A stretch of DNA of 64,000 nucleotides. Source: Sycobia sp. Sy_11 (lineage: Eukaryota; Arthropoda; Insecta; Hymenoptera; Epichrysomallidae). Every line of letters begins with the position of its first letter. Positions within the stretch are counted from its first letter, which is position 1. Where the stretch lies: positions 329,001 to 393,000 of the forward strand of contig JACCIC010000277.1 of the NCBI GenBank assembly GCA_018907035.1, written 5' to 3'. The translations under genes were made by a program, and so were the position numbers. Of this stretch, positions 21,950 through 32,704 are shown one piece after another. Under the pieces are notes generated by a model. It was not told where the DNA came from, did not search any database, and saw only the letters and a program-made list of their open reading frames with translations.

Positions 21950-22555
21950 TCATATAGTTTATATGAAAAGCCTTTGTCGAGCGTATTTTAGAACGAAAGA
22001 GAAAGCGATAATCATAATAATATTTGTACGAGATGAAGGGAGGTACAACATTTCTATAATAATAAAACGTCCCTTCATCTCTCCAACTACCATGTATTTT
22101 CCCAGCGGGGAAAAATTCGGCGGCTTCGCGCTCCGACTATAAATACGAGCCCGCTGCACTGCGAAAAGCAAACTGCCGGTCGCGTTTGTAGCGAGTAAAA
22201 CAAATTTCTTGTACCGTACTTATATCTAATCTATCGAATAAAGTAAGGATTACATATTGCAAAGATTGTCTTCTAATACCTTTCCTTCCGCGATACGCGC
22301 GCTTGTTTTGAGAGCAGGAGACACGGGTCTAAGCGTGGCGGCCTAAGGTAATAGTGGAAGGCCGAAAGCGTGCCGCTGCTACCCTTAGAAGATATCGGAG
22401 CCGTCGCCGCTCCGAATCCGACACGTTGGGGTAAGAACCACCCGGACGTGGCCTTGACGAAGGCGTTGACCGAAATTTAAGAGAGATATTCGCCGGTAAC
22501 TCACGGTGTTAAATTGCCGTTAAAATTTGCCGGGTGACACCAACTTCGGCTGGAC
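21950..22555 (+). promoter_or_regulatory. LTR-type promoter and leader of a Ty3/gypsy-like element
   Basis: TATAAATA at 22138-22145 is followed about 95 bp later by AATAAA (22237-22242), an R-region arrangement typical of LTR retrotransposons. GC-rich leader-like sequence continues to about 22555 (for example TTGGGGTAAGAACCACCCGG near 22426). A mariner fragment then interrupts it. I could not define the LTR ends. The downstream gypsy relic at 23.5 kb may be its body. Confidence 0.45.
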
Positions 22556-22558
22556 GTC

Positions 22559-23035
22559 ACACCATAAATGTTTGGCTTGGCCATCGAAGTAGAGGTATGC
22601 TCGGGCTTACCCCATCACTTCCTATGCTTTGGATTCTCGTAGTGAATCCACTTTTCGTCTTCCGTTACGAGTCGATGTAGCAATCCTTTGCGATTTTGCT
22701 TTTTCAACAACTGTTCGCAAGCGATTAAGCGACGCTCGACGTCTTTTAGCTTTAGTTCGTAAGGAACCCAATTGCCTCGCTTTTGGACCATACCCAGGAT
22801 TTTGAGACATTGTAAAATAGCTTGCTAAGTCACCCCTAACTCTTGTACAAGTTGTTCTTGCGTTTGGCATGGATCTTCCTCCATTAAAGCTTTCAATTCG
22901 GTGTCATCATACACTTTGGGCCGTCCACTGCGTGTTTTGTCCGCCACGTCAAAATCACCACTTTTAAATTGTTGGAACCACTCCCGACAACTTCTCTCAC
23001 TCAAATTAACATCACAATATGCTTCTATGAGTAGC
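22559..23035 (-). pseudogene. Mariner transposase relic, N-terminal half
   Basis: In one - strand frame: CDVNLSERSCREWFQQFKSG, DFDVADKTRSGRPKVYDD, EDPCQTQEQLVQELGVT, a stop (22825-22827), KILGMVQKRGNWVPYELK, DVERRLIACEQLL and TEDEKWIHYENPKHRK, then another stop (22614-22616). The helix-turn-helix domain and the first catalytic Asp (EDEKW) remain. The sequence ends at AKPNIYG, before the second and third Asp. The truncation point abuts the gypsy-like leader. It is a different copy from the 20.1-kb relic, which keeps the opposite half. Confidence 0.9.
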
Positions 23036-23470
23036 CGATGTGTTCAGCTGGAGATTGCTTTAAATGAATGAAGTAAATTAACAATTCCCACAAATGATGC
23101 TTACTTGGCTCAAAACTTAAGATCTTAACACGATGAAAACTAAGTGATAAATTAATATAAATAAATGGATTATTAGCGTAAATATTTAAATTAACACAAT
23201 TATTCAATGACAAGCCAATTGAACAAGTCTGAATAGCTGGAATAATTTGAGCAATAGCTGTTATCTGGCGCCACTATCCTGGAACTACAGACGTTTTTGG
23301 ATTTATTTTTGAACTTACTAAAAGAATCTCTGAAAAAAAGGAAAATAATACAAACAGATAGGAAGCTCGACTAACTTTGAAATCTTACAATTTTCTTCAT
23401 TGATTTCATTTTTATTTTTTGAATAACACCAACTGGACGCTAAGTTTAGAAATACCTAGGATTACTTTCG
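23036..23470. other. AT-rich intergenic DNA
   Basis: No gene or repeat recognised between the mariner fragment and gypsy copy 3. Confidence 0.5.
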
Positions 23471-23474
23471 AGTA

Positions 23475-25250
23475 GTGGATACCATTATCCATTACACTTT
23501 TTATTTTCCCCCTCTCTACCGGCCAAGACACCCCACGAGTATGGAAAACGTTGTAGTGGATGAGAAAGAACGACCAAACAGTCTGTTTCCTGAAATGGAT
23601 AAGGATGCATTACTAAATGCAAAACTGCAAGTAAAAATAAATGAGCCTTTCGATACCCTACGTGACCGACTCGTACGTTGCGAGCTATGCCGACTTTTTT
23701 GCAAAGAGGCAGCCTCATGAAATGCAGCAGACGAAACTGAACTACCAGATACGGCTATACAGAAGATGTACAACATCTCAGAAATATTACACTCAACGGA
23801 GCTCGAGAGTAAGGGCACCGAAAAATGTAATCAATGACTACATCCCAAAGCAGGAGCCTACACAAATTGATAGAAATAGCAACACCGCAGAAATGGCCGA
23901 ACACTCATGGTTTTCAGGCACCATGGCATGTCCGGTCATCGCAAAATACAGGCCTTGGTAGAAATAAGGAAGAACCGATGAATGTTGCAGGGATGACAAG
24001 CAATATACCTAATCCTTCGTTAAACTCCAGCATACTAGCTGCAGCGATCCAAGAATATGCCAGGTTAATGAACAAGAACATTTTTATTTAATGCAATTCA
24101 ACAACAGAAATATTAGAACATGACACACAGGACTGGGAATGAGCTAAATCATCGAAGGATAGAGAAGGAATTAATTTATGAGTGTCATATAACACACCTG
24201 CAGCAACATACTTGTGTTGTCAAAACTTTACAGTGAATTAATCAGCATTACTATTGGTCAACAATGAGAAATAATGTTAAATATTATTACATAGTTAAAT
24301 AATATTAAATATTATTATTAGCCAACATATGTTATGGGATCGTTTCCGCCTAGTAAAGCACAACATAAATACTTATTAATATTTCAAGACCTCTTTAAAA
24401 ACTATATAGAAATTTCGCTATTGAGAAAAGCCACAGTTCGCAAACAAATTTGTAAAAATGAGATTACAAGAGATTGGAATTATTCAGTAATTCATAGTAC
24501 CATATCACACAAAAGCTAACCCCGTAGAACGGGTCAGCAGAGTAATTAAGCAGATGATCTCGATCTTCATTAAACATGGCCACGAAAACTGGAACTTGTA
24601 CATGCAACAATTTGCATTTGAAATCAACACAGCAGTACATACAAGTACACAAGTATCACCAACATTTTTCAACTTTGGAAGAAATACACGATTAATACCA
24701 ACAGAACGTAACGTCCACAAACCAAATGTGAAGTTAACCTTTAGACTGCTGGCATTTTTGCCTTATAAATTGATATTTGTGATGTACAAAATTTATACAT
24801 AAAAACACCTCATATCTCTAGAGTAGCTGTCAAGGTCACAGGTGGCTCATATATGAGCCAGTCCGGCAGTCTAAAGGTTAACATCCTTATTGGATACAGA
24901 CTAGCTAGACCGTATGAAACGGCTATCAGATATACACGACCTGGTTTCGTGTAACCTAACTAAAGCAAATGAAGAACAGGTGAAATAATATAACTACAGA
25001 AGAAGACAGGAATATTTCGAGGTTAACGATCTGATATATCATAGAAACCATTTTTATCGTTGGGAATCGATCATTTCTCGTCCAAATTGGCGCTAAAGTT
25101 TATAGTCTCCTGTCGCATAACCAAGAAATGATCTCCTGTTGTAAACAAAGTGGAAGATGTGGCAAGTAGAAAAAAAAACTAGACTTTACATATAAGATAT
25201 GAAAAAAATTTTACTCCCTTATCGTTTCACATTCCCTTTCTACAGGTTCT
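23475..25250 (+). pseudogene. Ty3/gypsy relic, copy 3 (internally deleted, integrase part recognisable)
   Basis: The 5' part (23540-24100) has open pieces I cannot place. From 24150 integrase appears in broken frames: ECHITHLQQH, then YYWSTMRN, PPSKAQHKYLLIFQDLFKNY, IEISLLRKATVRKQ and MISIFIKHGHENWNLYMQQF with AFEINTAVHTSTQVSPTFFN. These blocks parallel copy 2 at 11.1-11.8 kb (MISIFVKHDHKNWNLYLQEF), so the two belong to one family. RT and RNase H are missing. A TTAA-flanked MITE splits the part after RNVHKPN. Similarity then resumes with LDRMKRLSDIHDL and NYRRRQEYFEVNDLIY. Confidence 0.85.
24734..24881. mobile_element. piggyBac-like MITE (TTAA target) inserted in gypsy integrase
   Basis: A 140-bp element (24738-24877) lies between two TTAA copies (24734-24737, 24878-24881). 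Its ends are near-perfect inverted repeats, CCTTTAGACTGCTGGC and GCCGGCAGTCTAAAGG-type. A perfect palindrome GGCTCATATATGAGCC sits at 24844-24859. TTAA duplication plus CCTTTA-type ends is the piggyBac signature. It has no coding capacity, so it would depend on a transposase from elsewhere. Confidence 0.88.
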
Positions 25251-25319
25251 TATGACATCAATTAAGACAGCGATGTACAGGATAGGAAAAGGCAGAGGAT
25301 TGCGCAAGTTAGCACAGAG

Positions 25320-27350
25320 CGAGCACGCTCGTTGGCCTGGGGATGTCCTTGCCCCAGGTGTGTTTATCCATTACTAGGAAAAACACCAGAGGTGAAGAAA
25401 ACCACCTCGATATGAACCGGCTCATAGAAACCCTGGCAGAGGTAAATGAGAAATGCGCCTCGGGCGATCTGCTAGAGTTCAGTCCCGACGCAATTCAGGA
25501 GTTGAACGAGGAGATACGACCGATGATTAGTATTCTGGTCAGCGAACTATCCTTCGCGCAATCGCTATTGGATACCAAATACCTTGCCGCCCCTAACCTG
25601 ACGATAAAGAACCCTCCATACCGAGCCCCGAAGATAGCGGCAAAGTGGCCTCGTTAGGTCAAATCGATCAGGCAGAATTCGTACCGCGTGAAGAGTTACA
25701 GCGCCCCGTAATAATAAAGAAGAGAAAAAAAGGACATAATATATAATCCGTTAGCAAGACGTTACGAGGACCTAGGCGAGACAGTGGTAGCACCAGATGG
25801 ATCCGATAGCGACGATTCGCAGAAAACGGGACCATTTTAACTGTCCTGATACAGGCTAATCATATATAGGAATTCCACTGATGTCCTCTCTTATACTTCG
25901 GGGCGGCAGATTCGCTCAATAAGTCCCCTACCCTACTGTTCAGGGCACAGGATTCTGCCGAGAATCGGCCAGAATGATTATGAAATCGGCACAATCTAAA
26001 CCCATCGTGCACGTCAGTACGCCTCAAGATGGTGAAGTCTGCTTATAGCGTGGTAATTGTTGCGCCTATATGAGGTCCGTCGCAACCCAAAAAACTAGGC
26101 GGTGGAAAACGTGACCCAAAAGCAAGACCAAAAGATGATACGACAAGGACGAGAGAATCATTGTGCCGACGAAATACAAAGCAACGGAGCACAACCCCCG
26201 CGACGCAGATGCCCTCGACGATCAACTACACGCAGTTATCTTACCACGTCTTACGTACGAATCACGAATTTTAAATAAAAGCGTTTTAAAAAAGCGATCC
26301 GAAAGCCCATTCCGCATATCGACGAGGATTGATCCCGTCTCTAGTGTCAACAACATCGAAACGCAGGCGATGTTCCACAGTGCCGCCAAAAGCGTAAAGT
26401 CGATCTCATCATTGATGGACTGAACGGTCATTCCTCCAACAAATTTTACTCCCCCGAAACGCCCCCACTCATCTGTACTATAAGCACCCTTACCGTGGCA
26501 GAAACGGAGTCCACCATCACGTGACTGTTGTTAAAATTGCAGCGCAATGGACCATAATTACTCTTCCTGTCCACACTCATGTAAAAGCAGATTTGGCTAC
26601 AGGTGTAGCAGAGATTCATAGGATGTGAAGTTCAGCATCTCCTGTAAAGAACGTCCTGCCCCTGCAGCATCGTCTTCGGAGGGAGGGTGACCATGGAACA
26701 AGCTCGTCCTAGTATGTGTGGAAGACCACGCAGCAGACGTCGACAGAGAAATAGATCGAAGGAGAGGAAGCAGCGCAAGAGCAGTAAACGCCAGTGAGGC
26801 TTTCAGGAACGTTCGAATCCACTGGAAACCAGACGGAGCTAGCGCAAGCCTTGTAAGAGGTGACCACCGCGTTGGGTCCTGGCACGCAGCTAATCATGGT
26901 GGTTATGCCCGGTGCGTCCACATACTTCAACAAATAGAAGGCAGAATGGCAGCACCACTATCGCCAAGAAAAATCCCTCCCCCATCATGCTCGCACAAGG
27001 CCCCTACAATTTTAATTCTTCCCCTTTCTCCCAGTTCGTACCGCCAAAACTGACCCAGAATGAGAAATAAAGCCAACCGGAATCTCCTTTACTGTATCGC
27101 GACTTGTGATAATACAAGTGTGGGTCGGAAGACACTTCAAAAACTTATCCGTCTTCAAAGAGAGCGTGAAAATGCTCAATAAAAAGTGACAGTACTTATC
27201 GTATAAGCTAAGATGCCGATCCACACCGCCCGAGCACTAATGCCTCCCCTATATCCAGCGGAACACATGAAGAAACTGCTCGCCAATTTCCGGCCAAACC
27301 TAAAGAATCGACGTCAACCGGGCATCAGATAACGTGTTCCTAGAGCCGCA
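25320..27350 (+). pseudogene. Region 3' of gypsy copy 3: unassigned degraded coding sequence
   Basis: GC-richer sequence with several broken frames. The best is 25343-25657 (about 104 codons, e.g. IQELNEEIRPMISILVSEL). Others are a basic stretch near 26085-26160 (KLGGGKRDPKARPKDDTTRT) and 26718-27053 (e.g. RNVRIHWKPDGASASLVRG). I recognise no domain with certainty. It occupies the position that the 12.1-12.9 kb region occupies behind copy 2 and shares one 87-bp-type unit with it. It may be gag-like or 3' accessory sequence of the family, or the 5' part of an adjacent copy. Confidence 0.4.
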
Positions 27351-27359
27351 GTGATCTTG

Positions 27360-27955
27360 GAGTCAAAACCAAATAATTATATATGGCAAAGTCAGGAAAA
27401 CAAAGAAAATCAAAGAAAAAGAAGTCATACATATAATTTTATTAAATATAATTCCCATAAATACAATTTTATTGCGTTCATACCATCAGCACTAAGTTGT
27501 GTAGATATGTATCTGTAGATTGTAAGTTTCGTACGATATATAATTTTTTTGCGTTCATATCATTCGAAGTCAACTGCGTAAAAACAATTTTATAGAATTT
27601 TATCTTTGCGAAAAATTTACTAATATTCAAATACTTTGTTTTCTTTTTATTATTCTAAATTATATTTTCAATATTTCTTTTCTTTTTTGGTGTGTAGAGA
27701 ATAGGTAATAATTTAGCTAGAATAGTTGTAATGAAATCACTCCTCTAGCTTATAAGGAAATTTAATTGCTTTTTGTTTTAGAAGAATAGTTTCTTTTTAA
27801 TACTTAATAACGTCTTATAGCATTTATTACACTTACCTTTATTTCGACGTAAGGCGCACACAAAAAATAATTATACAAAATGGCGAATTATACAAATCAT
27901 GAGAATGGTACCTGTAGAGCGAGTTAGGTTAGATAAGATGAAATCAGAAGATCAA
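27360..27955. other. AT-rich intergenic DNA
   Basis: The sharp drop in GC after 27360 marks the end of the gypsy-associated block. No gene recognised. Confidence 0.5.
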
Positions 27956-27959
27956 AATC

Positions 27960-28310
27960 CCGAGCTGGCAAAGCTTATATTATTATTTCCCCCTTTTTGA
28001 CTCTCCTTTAATTGTGCCGCTACCCGACGCGAATATACAGCACATGGAGCCGCTCGGACCTCAGTGGTACATTCAGAGTAATTATCAGCCTTGAGAACAA
28101 CGCAGTGCACCAACAGCAAGGACGCGTGTGGATACTGATCTGCCGGTTGGTAGCCGAGATCGCCAGCCATGCACGGTGAGTACGGTCTTCATTATGATAA
28201 TCAAATGCATCATAAATATTATGCATATAATAAGCTAAGTTTATTAGAGCAGAGTGTTAAAGTAATAAAACTAGATGTAGTAAACATCTTGCTCGACTCA
28301 CTCATTGCAC
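27960..28310. repeat. Unclassified repeat fragment shared with 16.55 kb and 57.5 kb
   Basis: About 28077-28145 matches 16553-16630. The part from about 28222 (GCATATAATAAGCTAAGTTT, GAGCAGAGTGTTAAAGTAAT, AACTAGATGTAGTAAACAT) matches the sequence surrounding the SINE at 57.5 kb. The three loci appear to hold overlapping pieces of one repeat of at least 250 bp. No protein match was recognised. Confidence 0.6.
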
Positions 28311-29123
28311 GTTGGATTTTCTTTTGAAACATCAAATCTCTTTTATATGTAAAAACTACAGTAAAATCCATGATTTAAAATATTATCTACATATGTTTAG
28401 TTGTATCGCCTAATTTTCTTTTATAATTACTTACGTAAAATATTAATCTGAAATATTAAAATAAGCATCAGTGATCTTTATATTTCGATAAAATATGTAC
28501 GGTACAGATTGCTGCTTCTTGCGACATCTCTTCAAATATACCAAAACTAAATTTCTCTCTTTTTTATCTAGAAATAGTGATTGTCAGTTACAGGGGATTT
28601 CGTGCATTATAAATTTACTTCGACATCTCATTTTGTTTATATAATACGTAGAACGGTGAAACAAATTTTATTCGATTTTATATTTTGTGTCACAAGTGGC
28701 GGTACTCGAATTATGTACTTAAATGACATCTAAAATTTATTATATAATAATTATTTTCTTTAAAAGCACTAGCATCACGTGGAGCAGAAGACAAATTTGT
28801 ACGAATTTTCTTTATTTTTTTAACGTACATAGAGAAGTGTTATTAACTCTAAGAAAGTTACGCTACTTTAAGCTTGTCTAAAGATTTATACAAATTTTTT
28901 TTAACTTTCTATAATCAAAATTGAGGGAATGAGACATCCATGTAAATTGACTTCCGTTCTGGTAGTTCAGCGTGGAGCTTCGATTGAGGTATGCAGCACT
29001 TTTAAGCCCTAGTGGTCATTTTAACAGAATCAAAAATAGGATCCAAGAATTTTCAGCTTATTAATAATTACTTTATTATAATATTACTTATAATTATACT
29101 TTATTATACACTAAGTAAATAAC
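28311..29123. other. AT-rich intergenic DNA
   Basis: No gene, RNA gene or element end recognised. Confidence 0.5.
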
Positions 29124-29727
29124 TTTATAATAATGGCCAAATCGCTGTTAAAACCTGGCACGCTAGCATAAGTTTTAAGCAGGCTTGCACCTCATACAAC
29201 AAGTTGCATCGCAACTAAGGATAGTTTTTCTATTTTTTAAATTTCTCACCCTTAAAGTTATTTTGCAGCGCTAGTAACTAATGTCATGTTGCGGCTATAA
29301 AAAGTAAAACTGTTTATATCTTTTAGCATGTGATGTACTTGCGGATAGGCTAGAGTTAGTTCCTCTATTTTTTAAATTGTTCAGCTTTAAGCTCCAAAAA
29401 CGATTTCAAAGGGTAAAATGATTCTATGGTGACAACTAATTCAATTTTTGTGCCACATATTGAAATTTGCTATAAAATCTAGTAATTTATGAATTTTTTA
29501 TGGAGTTTTGGATGGTTTTTACCCTTTCCAGGGGTTTAATGGTGAATAATTTAAGGAATAAAAAATCTACCCCTATATTAACCGCAAGTGCGCCACAGAC
29601 TAAAAATTATAAGCAGCATGTTTTTATAGCTATAATAAAATACAACTTGAGCTGTGAGAGGTGCAAACTAGCGTAAATCTTAAGCTAGTGTGCCAAATAT
29701 TCACGGGGATCTGGCTGTTATTATAAA
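29124..29727. mobile_element. MITE-like element with about 85-bp terminal inverted repeats
   Basis: The left end TTTATAATAATGGCCAAATC pairs with the right end, which reads TTTATAATAACAGCCAGATC on the - strand. The match continues through TGGCAC(G/A)CTAGC, AAG.TTT and GCTTGCACCTC / GTTTGCACCTC to CAAGTTG(C/T)A, giving arms of about 85 bp with mismatches. The 0.6-kb interior has no coding frame. The terminal palindromic TTATAATAA makes the exact border and target duplication unclear, so the superfamily is unassigned. Confidence 0.7.
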
Positions 29728-29729
29728 TT

Positions 29730-29940
29730 TACTAGCATCCCCCGTCTTGGCTTTGTCGCGATAATAATTTATTCAATTTCTTAAACTGTTAAATAATATC
29801 AAACTTCTTACTATAGATTAATAAATTACTTAATAAATATTTTTATAGTCTTTAGACTATGATACTAGCATTACCCTTCTCGGCTTCGCTCGAGATAATA
29901 ATTGCATCGATATCTTAAATAGTTCAATAGAGCAAGAAGG
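29730..29940 (+). repeat. Two tandem CTAGCATCCCCCG hairpin repeats
   Basis: One unit begins ACTAGCATCCCCCGTCTTGG at 29731 and a second begins ACTAGCATTACCCTTCTCGG near 29871. Each is followed by GATAATAATT and a (T/C)TTAAA.(T/A)GTT(A/C)AATA block. They are related to the copies at 15262 (- strand) and 63762 (+ strand). The CTCGGCTTCGCTCGAG part at about 29887 is a potential hairpin. Confidence 0.65.
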
Positions 29941-29994
29941 AGGTTGAGACGAAGAATGAATCTTTCTTCACAAGACACGTGAACGTCACTTCGT

Positions 29995-30205
29995 GAGGCC
30001 TACGATGGCTCGATCGTTAGAGCGAAGGACTAGTAACTGGATGATACGAGTTCAAATCCTATTCTCGGCCGAATGACATAAGCACCACTATAATGATTTA
30101 CATGTGCATTATTTGCAAATTCATCGTAGACCTCCGTCACTGATTAGCATCGAAATTTGGAAGCATAAATACAGCGACGTTAAATAACCTATAAACAAAT
30201 AAAAA
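29995..30205 (+). repeat. tRNA-derived SINE, copy C
   Basis: Starts GAGGCCTACGATGGCTCGATC, with GAGTTCAAATCC as B box, CATCGTAGACCTCCGTCACT and CAGCGACGTTAAATAACC, ending in an A-rich tail. Flanks AACGTCACTTCG (29982-29993) and AACGTCGCTTACG (30206-30218) look like a diverged target duplication. Confidence 0.88.
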
Positions 30206-30239
30206 ACGTCGCTTACGAACATAAATAACAACTACTGAT

Positions 30240-30390
30240 CTTCGCTCGTCTTCACGTCGTTTCCCTTCGTTTCTCAACGATCTCCTTCTTAGACCTAAAT
30301 GAATATTAATATTTACACCTAATTTTTCCTTCCCGATACCATGTCGCTAATATGAGCAGTTATATCTGGGACACCGATAATATGCATATT
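30240..30390 (-). repeat. Unclassified repeat shared with 37.32 kb
   Basis: On the - strand, GTCCCAGATATAACTGCTCA, TATTAGCGACATGGTATCGG, GAAGGAAAA and GTAAATATTAATATTCATTT match 37327-37400 almost exactly, and GAAGGAGATCG...GAAGG matches 37490-37518. The high identity against otherwise unrelated flanks shows a dispersed repeat. The element type is unknown. Confidence 0.65.
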
Positions 30391-30446
30391 ACATACAGCT
30401 TCTCGGGGAAAATTGTACTTTCGAGATGGCGCGGGAGAAAAAATAT

Positions 30447-30523
30447 GTATAGTTCATGGTGCCAACTGAAATTAAAGCAAAATAATGGTGTGTGAATAGC
30501 ACATTTTTTATGCAAAAATGGCG

Positions 30524-30527
<4 letters not shown>
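30447..30527 (+). repeat. RTE-like tail, copy 2, 5' segment
   Basis: GTGCCAACTGAAATTAAAGC and the following CACATTTTTTATGCA parallel 13029-13115 of the copy at 13.0 kb. A (TA)n expansion then separates it from the rest of the copy, at 31190-31790. Confidence 0.5.

Positions 30528-30580
<53 letters not shown>
30528..30580. repeat. (TA)n microsatellite
   Basis: A TA run of about 52 bp. Confidence 0.97.
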
Positions 30581-30582
<2 letters not shown>

Positions 30583-31189
30583 CATAGTTTCGGGATTGTC
30601 GGTAAATAAATTTCCTATTTTGCCATCGTTTCTTTTGTTCAAACTGAAAAAGCATACCTTATTGCATTTCCGAACATAATATAACTTATAAAAACAAAAT
30701 TTGTGAAAATAAATTATGTTTAGTATGATTTGGCATACAACCATTTTATAAGAGGAGATGGAGAGAAAAAGAGAATCTGAGAGTTTTACACATAAGAAAA
30801 AATAAAATGTACAAAAATCAAAAGGTATCCTCAAGGTATATGTCATAGACTTATATATTAGACCATGTACTGAAGCGAACCCTTCGAAATTCATATTGAA
30901 GGATAGAGATAGGTCTGGAGTCGTACTTTCTCTTTTGTTCCGGGGAAAGAGTAGGGCAGCAGCCCAACAATAAGAATGATATAAAGTATAGGAGAAACGT
31001 ATATTTTTGCTCTGTATATTTCTAATACTACTGAACCCTACTTTTCTTTTTTCCCATTTCCTCCCTTATAAGAGAAATACAGCACAACCGTCTGTATTAT
31101 TATCTCACTGTGGTATCAGCTTCAACTTTTTTCCCAGATCGCGCGGTCTAATATATAATATAAGTCTATGGTGTGGGTAGTATCAGATT
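30581..31189. other. AT-rich spacer between two parts of the RTE-like copy
   Basis: No gene recognised. The position between two collinear halves of the 13.0-kb repeat suggests inserted or diverged sequence. Its open frames are AT-rich and motif-free. Confidence 0.4.
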
Positions 31190-31790
31190 CATCTAAAGAA
31201 CAAAAAAGAATAATACCGACTGATGTCACAACTTCTATAGGATACGAATCACAAAGTTGGATATGACCATTCAAATGAGCTGACCTGAGGCCTACGATGG
31301 TTCGATCGCTAGAGCGAAGGACTAGTAACTTGGCGATCCGAGTTCAAATCGCGGTCTTGGCCGATTGATACAGGCACCGCTGTAATAATTTACATGTGCT
31401 TTGTTTACAAATACATCGTAGACCTCTGTCAATGATGAGCATCGATATTTAGAAGCATAAATAAATAACATAAAAAAATTAAGCTGACCTAGTATTAATA
31501 GTTGAAACTAATTACATCGAGTGGATATTCGTGATTCAAGACGCCACGTACTGGCTGCTGAGGAATCTGAAAGCTAAGATCGTAAACCTTATTTATTGAT
31601 GAAAGTAAAATGATTTTCAATAAAAAACATAGTCCACATCCTTCCGAAAATAACATAGAATATATATTTTGAATTTCAGAGCCATCGGCTCAGTAGTTTT
31701 GTTGTTTAACGTGAATCAAACAAAAACACGTTTTGTCTTTATAATGTAGTATGATATGATATGAAGTACGATATGATATAATTTATTTGG
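31190..31790 (+). repeat. RTE-like non-LTR 3' tail, copy 2 (contains a SINE)
   Basis: Collinear with 13140-13510: ATGTCACAACTTCT, GGATATGACCATTCA, then the SINE, then CGTGATTCAAGACGCCACGT, TTATTGATGAAAGTAAAATG and ATTTTCAATAAAA. The 3' motif ATCGGCTCAGTAGTTTTG and the ATGATATGATATG-type tail are those expected of RTE-like 3' ends. The coding part is absent. Confidence 0.55.
31287..31480 (+). repeat. tRNA-derived SINE, copy D, nested in an RTE-like tail
   Basis: Starts GAGGCCTACGATGGTTCGATC, with B box GAGTTCAAATCGC, TTTACATGTGCTTTGTTTAC, CATCGTAGACCTCTG and an A-rich end. The flanking direct repeat AGCTGACCT (31278-31286, 31482-31490) is a clean target duplication. Removing the SINE restores continuity with the 13.0-kb repeat. 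Confidence 0.9.
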
Positions 31791-32600
31791 CAATTAATTA
31801 GCTACTGTTAACTAAAAATTAATGGTTACTTTTTTTATTCCGCTAAAATGACTACTACAGCTTCATACAGCATCCGAAGGTACATCTATAATTAATACAC
31901 ATGTAAATAAGTTATTGTTGAATTGCAATGGATGCAATCAATTCTCAAGCATGGAGTACGATTTCAAAAGTCTGATGTAATCTAGTCATCTATACATACA
32001 TATATACATACATAGGCACATACCGGCGCGCGTGCGAGTGTATGTGTAGATAAATATAGATGCATTGCTTAAATTAGAATTGAAAAATTTCTGATGGTTA
32101 AAAATTCAGAAAGTTAATTATTTTAAAGTATGCATAATTTATATTTTGAACGCAGTCTTTCATTACGATTGTCCGTAAATCATAATTATCGGAAGTGCAC
32201 AATATATTTCTTTTTATAGTTGTTTGGAAAGATAAATCAACCATCTCAGCAAATATTTTCTACACGTACTTTTCAAATTAAACTCTATAACTCAGTAATA
32301 TTTAATAAATACGAAAATTCAACGAAAAATCGTAATTTACTCAGTATGGTACAACCAGTCGATAGATAATGTTGACGGCGGTGGTGGTGGAGTAGAGCAA
32401 GTGATGAAGAGTTAAACTATGAGAAAGAATGGCTCGCACGAATGAATAGAAAGGGATAAAGGTGATCGTGCCGCGAGCTCCTCTCGCACTTTGATGTATT
32501 AATTAAAAACCTATTCGGCTTTTTAACTCTCGAACAATACTGGAATTGGTTACAAAGTTTTCCACTGATGTAAAGGGAGGAGAATGAGGGACGAACGGTA
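31791..32600. other. AT-rich intergenic DNA
   Basis: No gene recognised. A GGCGGTGGTGGTGG motif near 32370 and an imperfect (ATAC)n patch near 31990 are the only local features. Confidence 0.5.
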
Positions 32601-32621
32601 TCTCTATTTCTCTCTCTTCCT

Positions 32622-32701
<80 letters not shown>
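32601..32701. repeat. (CT)n microsatellite
   Basis: About 100 bp of TC repeats with a few CC interruptions at the left. Long frames of Ser/Leu or Arg/Glu across it are artefacts. Confidence 0.97.
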
Positions 32702-32704
<3 letters not shown>

